A program made the position numbers and the translations under genes. From assembly GCA_964411985.1 (NCBI GenBank), contig CAYPNF010000026.1:53926-117925 (forward strand): a stretch of DNA of 64,000 bases, given 5' to 3'. The stretch comes from CAYPNF01 sp964411985. Its GTDB lineage: Bacteria > Verrucomicrobiota > Verrucomicrobiia > Limisphaerales > J093. Shown here one piece after another: positions 1-8,407 of this stretch. The notes beneath the pieces are model-generated. The model did no database searches, had not been told where the DNA came from, and was given only the letters and a program-made list of their open reading frames with translations. Within the stretch, counting starts at the first letter, position 1; the number at the start of each line of letters is the position of its first letter.

Positions 1-534
1 GTCACCTTCTGCCAGGCCTTGGCCTTGATTTGGCCGGCGGGACGAGCCTTTCAGACCCTCAGCTATGGCAGCGTTCAGATCCCTCTTTCTGCCTGTTACC
101 CTGTCGGTTTTCGGGAGCTGTCTCTGCTCTTGTGTAAGTGTTCATGGGTGCAGGCTCCTCTCTTCCTCTTGTACGCTGTAGCGTGTGGACTACTGATAGG
201 CGTCGTTCAAGGATTCCCGGCAGCTGCCGCCATGAACCTAGGTTTCAAAGTGGGTGGATTGCTGCTCGCCGCCCGGTGGATCAGCATTCCCTTGCAGTTT
301 AGTTCCGCTACGAACGATACCTCTAGGATCCGCCTGAGGACGATCGTGCCGATCGGCGCTTTGCTCGGCCTCGGTTTAGGTTTTCTTGCCTTGGGCGCAG
401 GTAGCTTGTTCGTGCCCGAGACATGGGTCGCTTGGCTACTCTGGTTCTTGGCGCTGGTTGACTCTTACGTGTTTTTTTGGCTCTACGAGTGGTTCTATCA
501 CACCCGTTCCTTTGACCTCATCGGCACTGCCTAG
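1..534 (+). CDS. Membrane protein, 5' end outside window (partial)
   Basis: The frame is open from base 1, so the gene probably begins upstream; a TTG at 19 is the first start-like codon but has no convincing ribosome site. The visible 171+ residues contain three or four hydrophobic segments, at about residues 45-65, 72-88, 108-130 and 135-155, so this is an integral inner-membrane protein. The region around residues 16-36 resembles a cytoplasmic loop. It ends with TAG at 532-534, 40 bases before the GH42 gene on the same strand. I do not recognise the family with certainty; the C-terminal half of an ABC-2-like permease or a lineage-specific membrane protein would both fit. Confidence 0.55.
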   Translation, partial: VTFCQALALIWPAGRAFQTLSYGSVQIPLSACYPVGFRELSLLLCKCSWVQAPLFLLYAVACGLLIGVVQGFPAAAAMNLGFKVGGLLLAARWISIPLQFSSATNDTSRIRLRTIVPIGALLGLGLGFLALGAGSLFVPETWVAWLLWFLALVDSYVFFWLYEWFYHTRSFDLIGTA

Positions 535-574
535 CTGGACTCTACTTGCCCAGGGAGCACATCTGGCGTATGGA

Positions 575-2701
575 ATGGGCATGCGCATTCCATCGTCTCT
601 GCACCGGTTTCGAGGCGGGCTCATTGTCGCGGCTCTGCTGACCCTTCACTCCGTTTTTGGCCAGGCTATGCAAAACGACTTCTTCCCTACGCGGGATCTG
701 ATGCGGATTGGTGTTTACTATTATCCTGAAGCGTGGCCGGAGTCCCAATGGGGGCGGGACATCGAGAACATCAAGAAACTGGGCATGGAATACGTTCACA
801 TGGGCGAGTTTGCCTGGTCGTTCATGGAACCCGAGGAAGGGAAGTTCGACTTCAGTTGGTTGGAGAAGAACGTCGAGTTGTGCCAGAAGCAGGGCCTGAA
901 AGTGATCTTGTGCACCCCCAGCCCGACTCCTCCGGTCTGGCTCGTGCGCAAACACCCCGAAGTCTTCATGGTCGATGCGAAGGGGCGCTTGATGGACCAT
1001 GGGTCACGACAGCACGCGTGCTGGACGGTTCACGTCTATCGCGAATATGTGGGCAAGATCGTAAGCGAGTTGGGTAAGCGGTTTGGGCAGAATCCGGCGG
1101 TGTGGGGCTGGCAGCTGGACAATGAGCTGAGTCACTACGGCAAGGAGTACTGCTACTGTGATCATTGCCAGACCGCTTTTCGAAGGTGGCTTGAAACCAA
1201 GTACAAGACGATCGACCGCCTGAACGAGGACTGGGGCAATGCCTTTTGGTCACAGCGGTATCAAGACTTCGAGCAGGTGCGCATTCCGAATCAGGAAGAG
1301 CTTGTGCAGCAGGTGAACCCCCACGCACTCCTCGATTTCCAACGTTGGTTTGCGGTCGAAGCCGCCGATTACCTGCGCTTCCAGACCGCGACCCTGCGCA
1401 AGTTCACGAAGTCCCAGTGGATCACGCACAATTTCATGAACATGCATGCCGCGGTCTCCCCGCCGCTTTCCGGGAAGGACCTCGACCTGATCTCCTGGAC
1501 CCTCTACCCAGTCCGAGGTTTGCCCAACGCGGTGCAAGGCCCATTGGGATTCCGGTTGGGTGACGGCGCTGAGATGTCCTTCATGCACGACTTTTTGCGA
1601 CCGATCAACGGTTTCCAAGGTCTGATGGAACTGCAGCCGGGACAGGTGAATTGGGCTGACGTGAACCCGCAGCCGTATCCTGGAGCGGTCTATTTGTGGA
1701 TCCTGCGCGCATTTGCAGCAGGAGCCAAGGTGACCTGCACGTACCGTTATCGCCAGCCTTTGTACGGAGGCGAGTTGTATCACTACGGATTGGTCGGGCC
1801 CGACGGGGTCACTGTCTCCTCAGGAGGAGAGCAATACAGCAAAGCGGCGAAAGACATGCTGCTCCTGAGACAGAACTACAGCACCCAGGCTAAGGAACCA
1901 GCCGCGTACACCGCTCGGCGCACGGCGCTGCTTTATGATGTGGAGAATCGGTGGGATATCGACAACCATAAGCAAACCGTGCTGTGGGACACGCAGACTC
2001 ATCTTTTCCGCGCTTACCGCGGCTTGAAGCGCTTGGGATGCCCGGTAGACGTGATTTCGGCGGAGCGAGACTTCTCGAGCTATCCGGTCGTGGTGGCTCC
2101 CGCCTACCAACTGGTGGATGAAACACTGGTGGCTCGTTGGCGCGCCTATGTGGAGAAGGGGGGTAATCTGGTTCTCACCTGCCGCACAGCCCAGAAGGAT
2201 CGCCGTGGACATCTGTGGGAAGCATCCTGGGCGGGGCCGATCCTGGATCTCATCGGGGCCAAGGTCAGTCTGTACGACGTCCTGCCGCTCCCCGTGTCGG
2301 GGACGGTCAAGTGCGGCAAATCGACCTGTGAATGGAATTCATGGGGCGAGGTGCTGGAACCGGGCGAAGGGACTACCGTGCTGGCGACCTTTGCGGACCA
2401 GTTCTATGCCGGAAAACCGTGTGTGGTGACCCGAACTCTCGGTAAGGGGACGGTTACTTACGTTGGCGTCGATTCTGTGAAAGGCGATCTGGAGGCACTT
2501 GTTTTGCGCGCGGCTTTTGAGCGTGCTGGAATTCCCGTGGCGAACTATCCGGACAACCTCTTCGTCGATTGGCGGGATGGTTTTTGGGTGGCCACGAACT
2601 TCACCTCGGAGAAGCAGAACCTGAAGTTGCCCAAGACTGCCAAAATGCTCCTGGGTAAAGCGTTGCTTCCAGTCGCCGGAGTGGCGGTCTGGACCGAGTG
2701 A
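575..2701 (+). CDS. Beta-galactosidase, glycoside hydrolase family 42
   Basis: This is a 708-residue GH42 enzyme, expected to release terminal beta-D-galactose from oligosaccharides by a retaining mechanism. The acid/base Glu is in WQLDNELSHYG (about residue 184) and the nucleophile Glu is in LMELQPGQVNW (about 352). The CYCDHC cluster near residue 192 matches the Cys zinc site of many GH42 proteins. The first 25-30 residues form a signal peptide ending near VFGQA, so the protein is exported. I chose ATG 575; ATG 581 is equally possible. The open frame extends back to 386, but that part overlaps the preceding gene and does not resemble protein. A small C-terminal beta domain follows the trimerisation domain. 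With the GH43 gene at 3665 it suggests plant or algal galactan/arabinan use. Confidence 0.93.
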   Translation: MGMRIPSSLHRFRGGLIVAALLTLHSVFGQAMQNDFFPTRDLMRIGVYYYPEAWPESQWGRDIENIKKLGMEYVHMGEFAWSFMEPEEGKFDFSWLEKNVELCQKQGLKVILCTPSPTPPVWLVRKHPEVFMVDAKGRLMDHGSRQHACWTVHVYREYVGKIVSELGKRFGQNPAVWGWQLDNELSHYGKEYCYCDHCQTAFRRWLETKYKTIDRLNEDWGNAFWSQRYQDFEQVRIPNQEELVQQVNPHALLDFQRWFAVEAADYLRFQTATLRKFTKSQWITHNFMNMHAAVSPPLSGKDLDLISWTLYPVRGLPNAVQGPLGFRLGDGAEMSFMHDFLRPINGFQGLMELQPGQVNWADVNPQPYPGAVYLWILRAFAAGAKVTCTYRYRQPLYGGELYHYGLVGPDGVTVSSGGEQYSKAAKDMLLLRQNYSTQAKEPAAYTARRTALLYDVENRWDIDNHKQTVLWDTQTHLFRAYRGLKRLGCPVDVISAERDFSSYPVVVAPAYQLVDETLVARWRAYVEKGGNLVLTCRTAQKDRRGHLWEASWAGPILDLIGAKVSLYDVLPLPVSGTVKCGKSTCEWNSWGEVLEPGEGTTVLATFADQFYAGKPCVVTRTLGKGTVTYVGVDSVKGDLEALVLRAAFERAGIPVANYPDNLFVDWRDGFWVATNFTSEKQNLKLPKTAKMLLGKALLPVAGVAVWTE

Positions 2702-2738
2702 GCTTCCACCCTGTTTTGGGTTTGCCGGGGCTTGGGGT

Positions 2739-3518
2739 CTACTTGGGCGTAGGCGGCAGCTTTGCCGGCTTGAACCCCCAGCGTACCTCCATCACGTAAT
2801 ACTCCGAGACGCTCATGTCGCCTTCGGGGAAGTGGACCTTCTGTTCCCGGGAGAGGGGCATGCCGTTCTGTTTGTCGATCCAGAGCACGGCTTCGCCCAC
2901 TTCGCGGCCGCCCACCAGGATCTTGTATTCGAGAGACACAGCGAGCCCGCCCGCGATCGGCTTCTCCCCCGCCACCCGCAACTCCTCGGCGGTGGCCCAT
3001 TCTGCAACACCGCCTTCGGCATGCTCGGGGGTTTTGCCATTGGCGAGCAGGGCTAGATTGTGGAGAAGACCCACCCGGGTCATACCCAGCACCAGCGAGG
3101 CCCGGTATTCCTTGGGGGTAACCTGTTTGAAAGCAGTGCCGTTGTTCCCACCCCAGATCTCCCCTCCCATCTCCGTCAGTTTGAGGATCGCGGTCTTGCC
3201 TGCAAAGCTGCCGCCAAAATCCAGTGCGCCCGAGTTCTCGGGCCCAAAATAGAGCAACCCCTGGAGGGAGGCCTGATGGTGGCCCAGTGACAGGACATCC
3301 GCCTTGGCGCGCACCGCCGGAGCGGCCATCAACTCTTCTTCCATTTGACGCAGAATGGCGGTGGCGTCCGTGGATCCTGCCTGAAGCAGCGCGGCGGTCT
3401 TAGGCAGGGACCCGCGGTTGTTCACCGGGGTGGTAGTCTCGCAGCCCCCAAGGAAGACGCTCACCAGAGCGATGGCGGTTGCTGAGAATAGGCGCAGAAT
3501 GGAACCAGATGCTTGCAT
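2739..3518 (-). CDS. Lipoprotein, possibly LolA/LppX-like fold
   Basis: This 259-residue protein starts with a lipoprotein signal peptide: a basic start, a hydrophobic core and the lipobox LGGC with Cys about residue 26. It should be acylated and held on the periplasmic side of a membrane. The mature part has no enzyme motif I recognise. Its alternation of short beta-rich stretches (for example KTAILKLTEMG, EYKILVGGREVGEAVLWIDK) with a statement-like pattern of 'substrate bound, then reported' resembles LolA/LppX-type lipid-binding half-barrels, but that is only an impression. It is convergent with the GH42 gene (37-base gap) and divergent from the GH43 gene. Confidence 0.75.
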   Translation of the reverse strand: MQASGSILRLFSATAIALVSVFLGGCETTTPVNNRGSLPKTAALLQAGSTDATAILRQMEEELMAAPAVRAKADVLSLGHHQASLQGLLYFGPENSGALDFGGSFAGKTAILKLTEMGGEIWGGNNGTAFKQVTPKEYRASLVLGMTRVGLLHNLALLANGKTPEHAEGGVAEWATAEELRVAGEKPIAGGLAVSLEYKILVGGREVGEAVLWIDKQNGMPLSREQKVHFPEGDMSVSEYYVMEVRWGFKPAKLPPTPK

Positions 3519-3664
3519 AGGACGGAACGATTTGTTTCTGTTGCCAACAAGCAGGACTATACTCGGTCCATCACCTGCCGCAACAGAAAGAACCGTCGGT
3601 ACCGATCGCGCTCGGATCGGTCCTGAGCAAAAGTGAATTTGGGATCGGGTTTGGCGAAACGCGT

Positions 3665-4675
3665 ATGCGAACCATTTTTCTTCTCGCCGTTATGCTGCTC
3701 GAATCGGTCGTCAAGGGCGAAACCGTCCCTTCCTCCGTAACCATAACCAACCCCATCGCTGCCATGGGGGCGGATCCTTGGGTCGTGGCACACGGGGGAG
3801 GGTACTACTTCTGCCAATCCCGGAAGGGATCGGTCTGTGTGGCTCGCCTGGCCGGGTTGCGGGATCTCGCCACCGCCAAACTCACGCCCGTGTGGACCCC
3901 GCCACCGGGAACTGCCTGGTCGAAGGAACTTTGGGCACCTGAACTCCACTTTCTGCGAGGCCGATGGTACATTTACGTAGCTGCCGATGACGGCGAAAAC
4001 GCAAACCACCGGATGTACGTCCTGGAAGGGGACGCTCGAGATCCTCTCCAGCCGTTCCAACTCAAAGGCAAAATTGCGGATGTCACCGATCGCTGGGCTA
4101 TCGATGGAACCGTCCTGGTGATGCCCGGGGACAAACTGTATTTCATCTGGTCCGGCTGGGAGGGGACGGAAAACGTCGCTCAGCACCTCTATATTGCCCC
4201 GATGAGCGATCCATGGACTATCTCCGGACCCAGGGTGAGAATCTCCAGCCCGGAACTTGAATGGGAGCTGAACGGGCGTCCGCTCATCAATGAAGGGCCC
4301 GAGGTTTTGTGGAACGGCCCCCACTTGTTTGTCATTTATTCCGCGAGCGGCAGCTGGGGGGACGACTACTGCCTGGGGCAGTTGACCTTCGCAGGCCAGG
4401 ATCCGTTGGACCCTGAGTCGTGGACCAAGAAGCCTAAGACAGTATTCTCGAGGACTGCCGACGTGTTTGGACCTGGGCACGGTTCCTTCGTGAAATCGCG
4501 CGACGGTAAAGAGGATTGGATTGTCTACCATGCCGCCCGGTCACGCGGTTCGGGTTGGAACCGCGATGTTCGGATTCAGCCCTTTACCTGGAACCGGGAC
4601 GGATCCCCTGACTTTGGCCGGCCTGCAAGTCCTGGGGTGGCGATCCCTGGGCCTTCAGGGGAGGAGGGTAGGTAA
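3665..4675 (+). CDS. Glycoside hydrolase family 43
   Basis: This 336-residue GH43 five-bladed propeller is expected to act on arabinosyl, xylosyl or galactosyl linkages by inversion. The three catalytic acids are visible: general base Asp37 in ADPWV, pKa-modulating Asp147 in AIDGTV and general acid Glu210 in NEGPEV. LWAPELHF (about residue 92) and GPGHGSF near residue 270 are also typical. A signal peptide occupies about residues 1-18 (RTIFLLAVMLLESVVKG), so it is exported. The ATG at 3665 follows a 146-base divergent spacer shared with the lipoprotein gene. Length is normal for a single-domain GH43 without a carbohydrate-binding module. Substrate cannot be decided from sequence alone. Confidence 0.92.
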   Translation: MRTIFLLAVMLLESVVKGETVPSSVTITNPIAAMGADPWVVAHGGGYYFCQSRKGSVCVARLAGLRDLATAKLTPVWTPPPGTAWSKELWAPELHFLRGRWYIYVAADDGENANHRMYVLEGDARDPLQPFQLKGKIADVTDRWAIDGTVLVMPGDKLYFIWSGWEGTENVAQHLYIAPMSDPWTISGPRVRISSPELEWELNGRPLINEGPEVLWNGPHLFVIYSASGSWGDDYCLGQLTFAGQDPLDPESWTKKPKTVFSRTADVFGPGHGSFVKSRDGKEDWIVYHAARSRGSGWNRDVRIQPFTWNRDGSPDFGRPASPGVAIPGPSGEEGR

Positions 4676-4700
4676 CCGGCCGGAAGAAACCGGTTGCTTT
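4674..4700 (+). terminator. Possible terminator after GH43 gene
   Basis: AACCGG and CCGGTT form a six-base stem starting inside the stop codon, with a ten-base loop, followed by GCTTTCATTCTT. The uridine run is imperfect, so this is only a plausible intrinsic terminator. Confidence 0.35.
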
Positions 4701-4727
4701 CATTCTTGGGTATGGTACAAGTCTCGG

Positions 4728-4748
4728 CCGCCCTCGAAGGGGCGGTTT
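4728..4748 (+). other. GC-rich hairpin in leader of small basic protein gene
   Basis: CCGCCC and GGGCGG (4728-4733 and 4740-4745) form a perfect six-base stem with loop TCGAAG, followed by TTT. It lies 21 bases upstream of the ATG at 4769. It may end read-through from the GH43 gene, or it may be a leader structure for the downstream gene. The sequence does not decide between these. Confidence 0.4.
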
Positions 4749-4768
4749 AGAAATCGAGAAGCCAGCGT

Positions 4769-4924
4769 ATGTCACTACATCGGAGTTTACGGTCAACGGG
4801 TACCCTGGGGGCGAAGAAGAACGTCATGAAGCGTTTTGAGCGCGTTGAAGTGCTCAAGAAACGTGGCGAATGGAAAGAAGGGGACCGCGTCACGGGTCTG
4901 AGAAAGACCAAGAGCGAGCCCTAA
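4769..4924 (+). CDS. Small basic protein, Chlamydiae/Verrucomicrobia type
   Basis: This 51-residue gene has ATG at 4769 and TAA at 4922-4924. The protein is strongly basic, with conserved-looking stretches MSLHRSLRS, GAKKNVMKRFERVEVLKK and GEWKEGDRVTGLRK. I recognise this as the 'small basic protein' family seen across Verrucomicrobia, Planctomycetes and Chlamydiae (I believe TIGR04137). Its role is not established; a ribosome or RNA association is suggested by charge and by its neighbours (pseudouridine synthase directly downstream). The ATG at 4826 inside the frame would lose the conserved N-terminus, so 4769 is preferred. It stands alone between hairpins and the rluB-like gene. Confidence 0.85.
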   Translation: MSLHRSLRSTGTLGAKKNVMKRFERVEVLKKRGEWKEGDRVTGLRKTKSEP

Positions 4925-5023
4925 GCTCCTCTTTTACAACAATTTAAGCAGCATCCTAGTCTCAGGATGTAGTTCGGAAGTTCCTGTCTCTCGGCGGGGA
5001 TTCGTACTACAGGAGAGGGTGGG

Positions 5024-5842
5024 GTGTCTTTTTCATTTTCCTCTCAAGTGAAAGTTCGTCTACAGAAATTCCTTGCGGACGCCGGGGTGGCCTCGCGTCG
5101 TGCGAGCGAAACCTTGATCACCCAAGGCCAAATCACCGTCAATGGCGAAACGGTGATCGAATTGGGCACCCGGGTGGATCCCGACCACGACGAAGTGGCG
5201 GTCGAGGGGAGGAAGGTTCGGGCACGCAAGCGTATCTATTTGGCCCTCAACAAACCAGCTGGGTATGTCTGCACCAGGTCCGACGAGCTGGCGCGCCAGT
5301 CCGTGATGGATCTTCTGCCCAAGGAGTGGAGCATAGTCTATCCGGTGGGGCGTTTGGACAAAGACAGCGAGGGGCTGCTTTTCCTGACCAACGACGGTGA
5401 ATTCTGCCTTCGCCTGACCCACCCCCGCTTTGGCGTCCACAAGCGCTATATTGCCACCGTAATGGGGAAAGTGGACCCGAGCCTCTTGGACCGTTTTTGC
5501 AAGGGGATTCAAGACCATGGCGAGCTGTTACGTGTCCAGCGGGCTTGGCTGATTTCGGCCAACTCGACGCGCAGCGTGGTCGAGTTGGAACTGGCCGAAG
5601 GGAAGAATCGGGAGGTCCGGCGGCTGTTCGAGTCACAGAACTTCACGGTGGAGCGGTTGCAGCGGGTGCAGATCGGGTCCATTCGCCTGGGCGAATTGCC
5701 TTTGGGCAAATGGAGGATCCTGACGGCACCGGAGATCGCTGCTTTTGGGTCTTCGGATCCTGCTCCAAAGGCCTCCGCCGGGGCAGAAAGAGCCTCGCGG
5801 CCCAGGAGTTCGCGTTCGCGCAACTCACTCCGTCAGAAGTGA
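5024..5842 (+). CDS. rluB: rRNA pseudouridine synthase, RsuA/RluB family
   Basis: This 272-residue enzyme converts a specific rRNA uridine to pseudouridine. An S4 RNA-binding domain (about residues 8-60, RLQKFLADAGVASRRASE) precedes the catalytic domain. The family motif GRLDKDSEGLLFLTNDGE carries the catalytic Asp112. NREVRRLFE near residue 190 is also typical. The start is GTG at 5024, supported by AGGAGAGGG at 5011-5019. The C-terminal 35 residues are a low-complexity Ala/Ser/Arg tail, common in RluB-like proteins and probably RNA contacting. Family membership is secure; RluB (23S) rather than RsuA (16S) is inferred from the S4 and C-terminal features. Confidence 0.92.
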   Translation: MSFSFSSQVKVRLQKFLADAGVASRRASETLITQGQITVNGETVIELGTRVDPDHDEVAVEGRKVRARKRIYLALNKPAGYVCTRSDELARQSVMDLLPKEWSIVYPVGRLDKDSEGLLFLTNDGEFCLRLTHPRFGVHKRYIATVMGKVDPSLLDRFCKGIQDHGELLRVQRAWLISANSTRSVVELELAEGKNREVRRLFESQNFTVERLQRVQIGSIRLGELPLGKWRILTAPEIAAFGSSDPAPKASAGAERASRPRSSRSRNSLRQK

Positions 5843-5949
5843 CATTGACAGGAGGCTGGGTTGAGCGCTTACTCTGAGAGTGCTGGTCATCGGGTGGGAA
5901 AAACGAGATTCTCCTGATGCAGGATTCACACCATTGTACGAATCGCGAT

Positions 5950-6963
5950 ATGAAACGGATTGTACCTTCCACTATCTGGGTGGCGCTTGCGCTAGTCTTT
6001 GCCTGCGCTTGGGTGCAGGCGCAAACGCCTGCGACCGTGAATTCCGACAAGGTGAACGTGCGCGGTCGACCCTCCATCTTCAGTGAGGTCATCACGCAGT
6101 TGCATATTGGGGAGAAGGTGCAGATTCTGGAGGAGATCAAGTTCGAGAAGACCAAACTCGGAGATCCCGCCGTTTGGGCCAAGATTGCGATGCCGGAGAA
6201 TACCCCCCTCTGGGTGAATGCCTCCATGGTGGATTCCGACACCAAATCGGTGCGGGTGCGCAAGCTGAACGTCCGGGCGGGTCCGAGCGAGAATTTTAGC
6301 GTGGTCGCGGTTCTGGCCAAAGACGCGGTGGTAAAAGAGATTCGGACGGCTGGGGACTGGATGGAGATCGAGACCCCGGAGGACGCGTTTGCGTATGTGG
6401 CGATGGAATATCTCGACAAGGAGGTATCCGTGAAGCCGGAGCCGGAAGCGCAGCCACCAGTGCCCGAAGCAGCCAAGGAAACGCCCGCGACCATTCCCGC
6501 TGAGGAAAAGGCCAAACCCGCAGTTGTACCTGCCGAGGAAGCGGCGAAACCAACTCCGCCCGTAACTCAGCCGAATACCGTGCCTCCGGCTCAACCAGCC
6601 TCGCCCCCCTCACCCGAGCCTGTCGCCACCCAGCCAACTCCAGCCAAGACCGAGCTCCCCCCGGCTGTATCCGAGCCGGTGATTGCACCCGTTCCGGCAG
6701 TGGTTCCCAGCGGGGTCACCAAACGGATTGTCCGGCGCGAAGGAGTGGTGAAGTCGACGGTCAGCATACAAGCCCCTACCCACTTCGAGTTGGCCAGTGC
6801 CGATAACGGCAAGGTCATGAACTACATTTCCCCGATCACCCCGGATATCGACATCAAGGGATTCAAGGGACGCCGCGTAGTCGTTACCGGTGAGGAGATG
6901 CTGGATCCCCGCTGGCCGAAGACCCCGGTGATCGTCATTGAATCCATAGAATTGGCTCCCTGA
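5950..6963 (+). CDS. Exported SH3b-domain protein with proline-rich linker
   Basis: This 337-residue protein has a signal peptide ending at about residue 25 (ACAWVQAQ). Two bacterial SH3 modules follow, at about residues 28-85 and 93-145; both show the VNVRGRPS / LNVRAGPS motif. A Pro/Ala/Glu-rich linker runs from about 150 to 240, and a C-terminal domain of about 90 residues ends in VIVIESIELAP. SH3b repeats usually bind peptidoglycan, so a periplasmic cell-wall role is likely. ATG 5950 is chosen over ATG 5917 because only it begins directly with a signal peptide. The stop is two bases before the folD start, so the two genes are probably co-transcribed. No catalytic domain is visible. Confidence 0.82.
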   Translation: MKRIVPSTIWVALALVFACAWVQAQTPATVNSDKVNVRGRPSIFSEVITQLHIGEKVQILEEIKFEKTKLGDPAVWAKIAMPENTPLWVNASMVDSDTKSVRVRKLNVRAGPSENFSVVAVLAKDAVVKEIRTAGDWMEIETPEDAFAYVAMEYLDKEVSVKPEPEAQPPVPEAAKETPATIPAEEKAKPAVVPAEEAAKPTPPVTQPNTVPPAQPASPPSPEPVATQPTPAKTELPPAVSEPVIAPVPAVVPSGVTKRIVRREGVVKSTVSIQAPTHFELASADNGKVMNYISPITPDIDIKGFKGRRVVVTGEEMLDPRWPKTPVIVIESIELAP

Positions 6964-6965
6964 CC

Positions 6966-7853
6966 ATGTCTGCCTCCAACCTGATCGATGGCCGGAAGAT
7001 CGCTGACGAGATCCACGTCGAAACCGCGCAAAGGATTGCGGCGCTCAAGGAACGGGGCGTTCAGCCAGGGCTGGCTTTTGTGCGTGTGGGTGAAGACCCT
7101 GCTTCGCAGGTCTACGTGGGAATGAAGGAGCGCACCAGTGCCCGGTTGGGCATCATGTCGGAAACGCACGTGCTTCCCGAGGCGACGACCCAGCCCGAGT
7201 TGCTGGCGCTCATTGACCGACTGAATCAAGACTCGCGCATCCATGGGATTCTCGTCCAAGCGCCGGTGCCGCGGCAGATCGACGGTGCGGCGGTCTATTC
7301 GGCGGTCCTTCCGTCCAAAGATGTGGACGGCTTTCACCCCGTCAACGTGGGCAAGCTTCTCCTGGGGGATCCCACTGGTTTTGTCTCTTGCACCCCGGCC
7401 GGTGTCCATGAGCTCCTGGTGAGAAGTGGCACAAAGGTAGCGGGAGCCGATGTGGTGATCCTGGGTCGTGGTAACATTGTGGGCAAGCCTATGGCCGCCA
7501 TCCTGATTCAGAAGGCCAAGGGAGCGGATGCCACCGTGACCGTGTGCCACTCGCGCACTCGGGACATCTCGATCCACTGTCGGCGCGCGGACATCTTGAT
7601 CGCAGCCATGGGGGTTGCGGAGTTCGTCAAGTCCGAGATGGTTCGCCCTGGGGCGGTGGTGATCGACGTAGGGGTCAACCGGATTGCTGACCCGACGGCC
7701 AAGAACGGATCGCGATTGGTGGGGGATGTTGCGTTTGCCTCCGTCCAACCCGTGGCCAGTCTGATTACACCCAACCCGGGCGGGGTCGGACCCATGACGA
7801 TTGCCATGTTGATGCGCAACACCGTCCTCGCGGCCGAGATGGCCACCAAATGA
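6966..7853 (+). CDS. folD: Bifunctional methylenetetrahydrofolate dehydrogenase/cyclohydrolase FolD
   Basis: This 295-residue cytosolic enzyme interconverts 5,10-methylene-THF, 5,10-methenyl-THF and 10-formyl-THF, using NADP. The catalytic Tyr50 and Lys54 lie in YVGMK, Gln98 in ILVQAPVP and Asp121 in KDVDGFHP. The Rossmann signature GRGNIVGKP and the C-terminal PGGVGPMT are intact. Usual ILVQLPLP and GRSNIVGKP are slightly altered, which is tolerated within the family. Length is normal (about 285-300). The ATG is two bases after the stop of the SH3b gene. It supplies one-carbon units for purine, thymidylate and formyl-Met synthesis. Confidence 0.97.
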   Translation: MSASNLIDGRKIADEIHVETAQRIAALKERGVQPGLAFVRVGEDPASQVYVGMKERTSARLGIMSETHVLPEATTQPELLALIDRLNQDSRIHGILVQAPVPRQIDGAAVYSAVLPSKDVDGFHPVNVGKLLLGDPTGFVSCTPAGVHELLVRSGTKVAGADVVILGRGNIVGKPMAAILIQKAKGADATVTVCHSRTRDISIHCRRADILIAAMGVAEFVKSEMVRPGAVVIDVGVNRIADPTAKNGSRLVGDVAFASVQPVASLITPNPGGVGPMTIAMLMRNTVLAAEMATK

Positions 7854-7894
7854 GATTTTCAAACCTTAGTTAACGAAAACAAGAAAAGGAATCA

Positions 7895-8347
7895 ATGCAG
7901 CCTAATCGTATTCTCCCTGATCTCCAGGCGTCCTTGGTATGCGAAGAAGTTCGCCAGGAGGTCACCGGCAATTTCATCTTGATTGGCGTGATCGGTCTGG
8001 TCCGTGTTCCACAACTGCCTATCACCGCGCTGAAGCTTTGCATCTTTAACCGCTGGACCGCTGGGGTGGGCGCCTTCTCGGAAACGGTTCGGCTGATCGG
8101 TCCCGACGGCACCACGGTGCTTCGCCAAAGTCAGGTCAAGTTCGCCCTCCAAGATCCGGCCCATCACGCCATCAACGTCACGGTTTTCGGCCAGGTCGAA
8201 TTCAAGGTGCCGGGCGTCTACAACTTTGAAGTCCTGGTGGATGACGTCATGAAACTGCGTTATCCGATGCCGGTCCTGCTCCAGCCGCAGCAGGGAGCTC
8301 CTGGTCAGGCTCCCCAGGCGCCGCAGGCTCAGCCGCCCAAGGCCTAG
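7895..8347 (+). CDS. DUF6941-like small protein
   Basis: This 150-residue protein has the N-terminal pattern LVCEEVRQEVTGNFILIGVIG, which I associate with DUF6941 proteins. Those are cytosolic beta-sandwich proteins of unknown function, usually about 130-150 residues. After about residue 130 there is a Gln/Pro/Ala tail. There is no signal peptide. AAAAGGAATCA immediately before ATG 7895 is a good ribosome site. The 41-base spacer from folD suggests the same transcript. I cannot assign a biochemical role. Confidence 0.75.
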   Translation: MQPNRILPDLQASLVCEEVRQEVTGNFILIGVIGLVRVPQLPITALKLCIFNRWTAGVGAFSETVRLIGPDGTTVLRQSQVKFALQDPAHHAINVTVFGQVEFKVPGVYNFEVLVDDVMKLRYPMPVLLQPQQGAPGQAPQAPQAQPPKA

Positions 8348-8407
8348 TCCAATCCAGATCGCCCCTCCTCAAGTTGGAGGGTGGTGATTTGGGCCGGGTT
8401 GGTCGAC

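Noticed and set aside
386..574. N-terminal extension of the GH42 frame
   Set aside because: It overlaps the upstream membrane protein and lacks protein-like character; a signal peptide starts at 575 or 581.
3557..4531. 324-codon minus-strand frame opposite GH43
   Set aside because: The plus strand carries the catalytic GH43 triad and a signal peptide.
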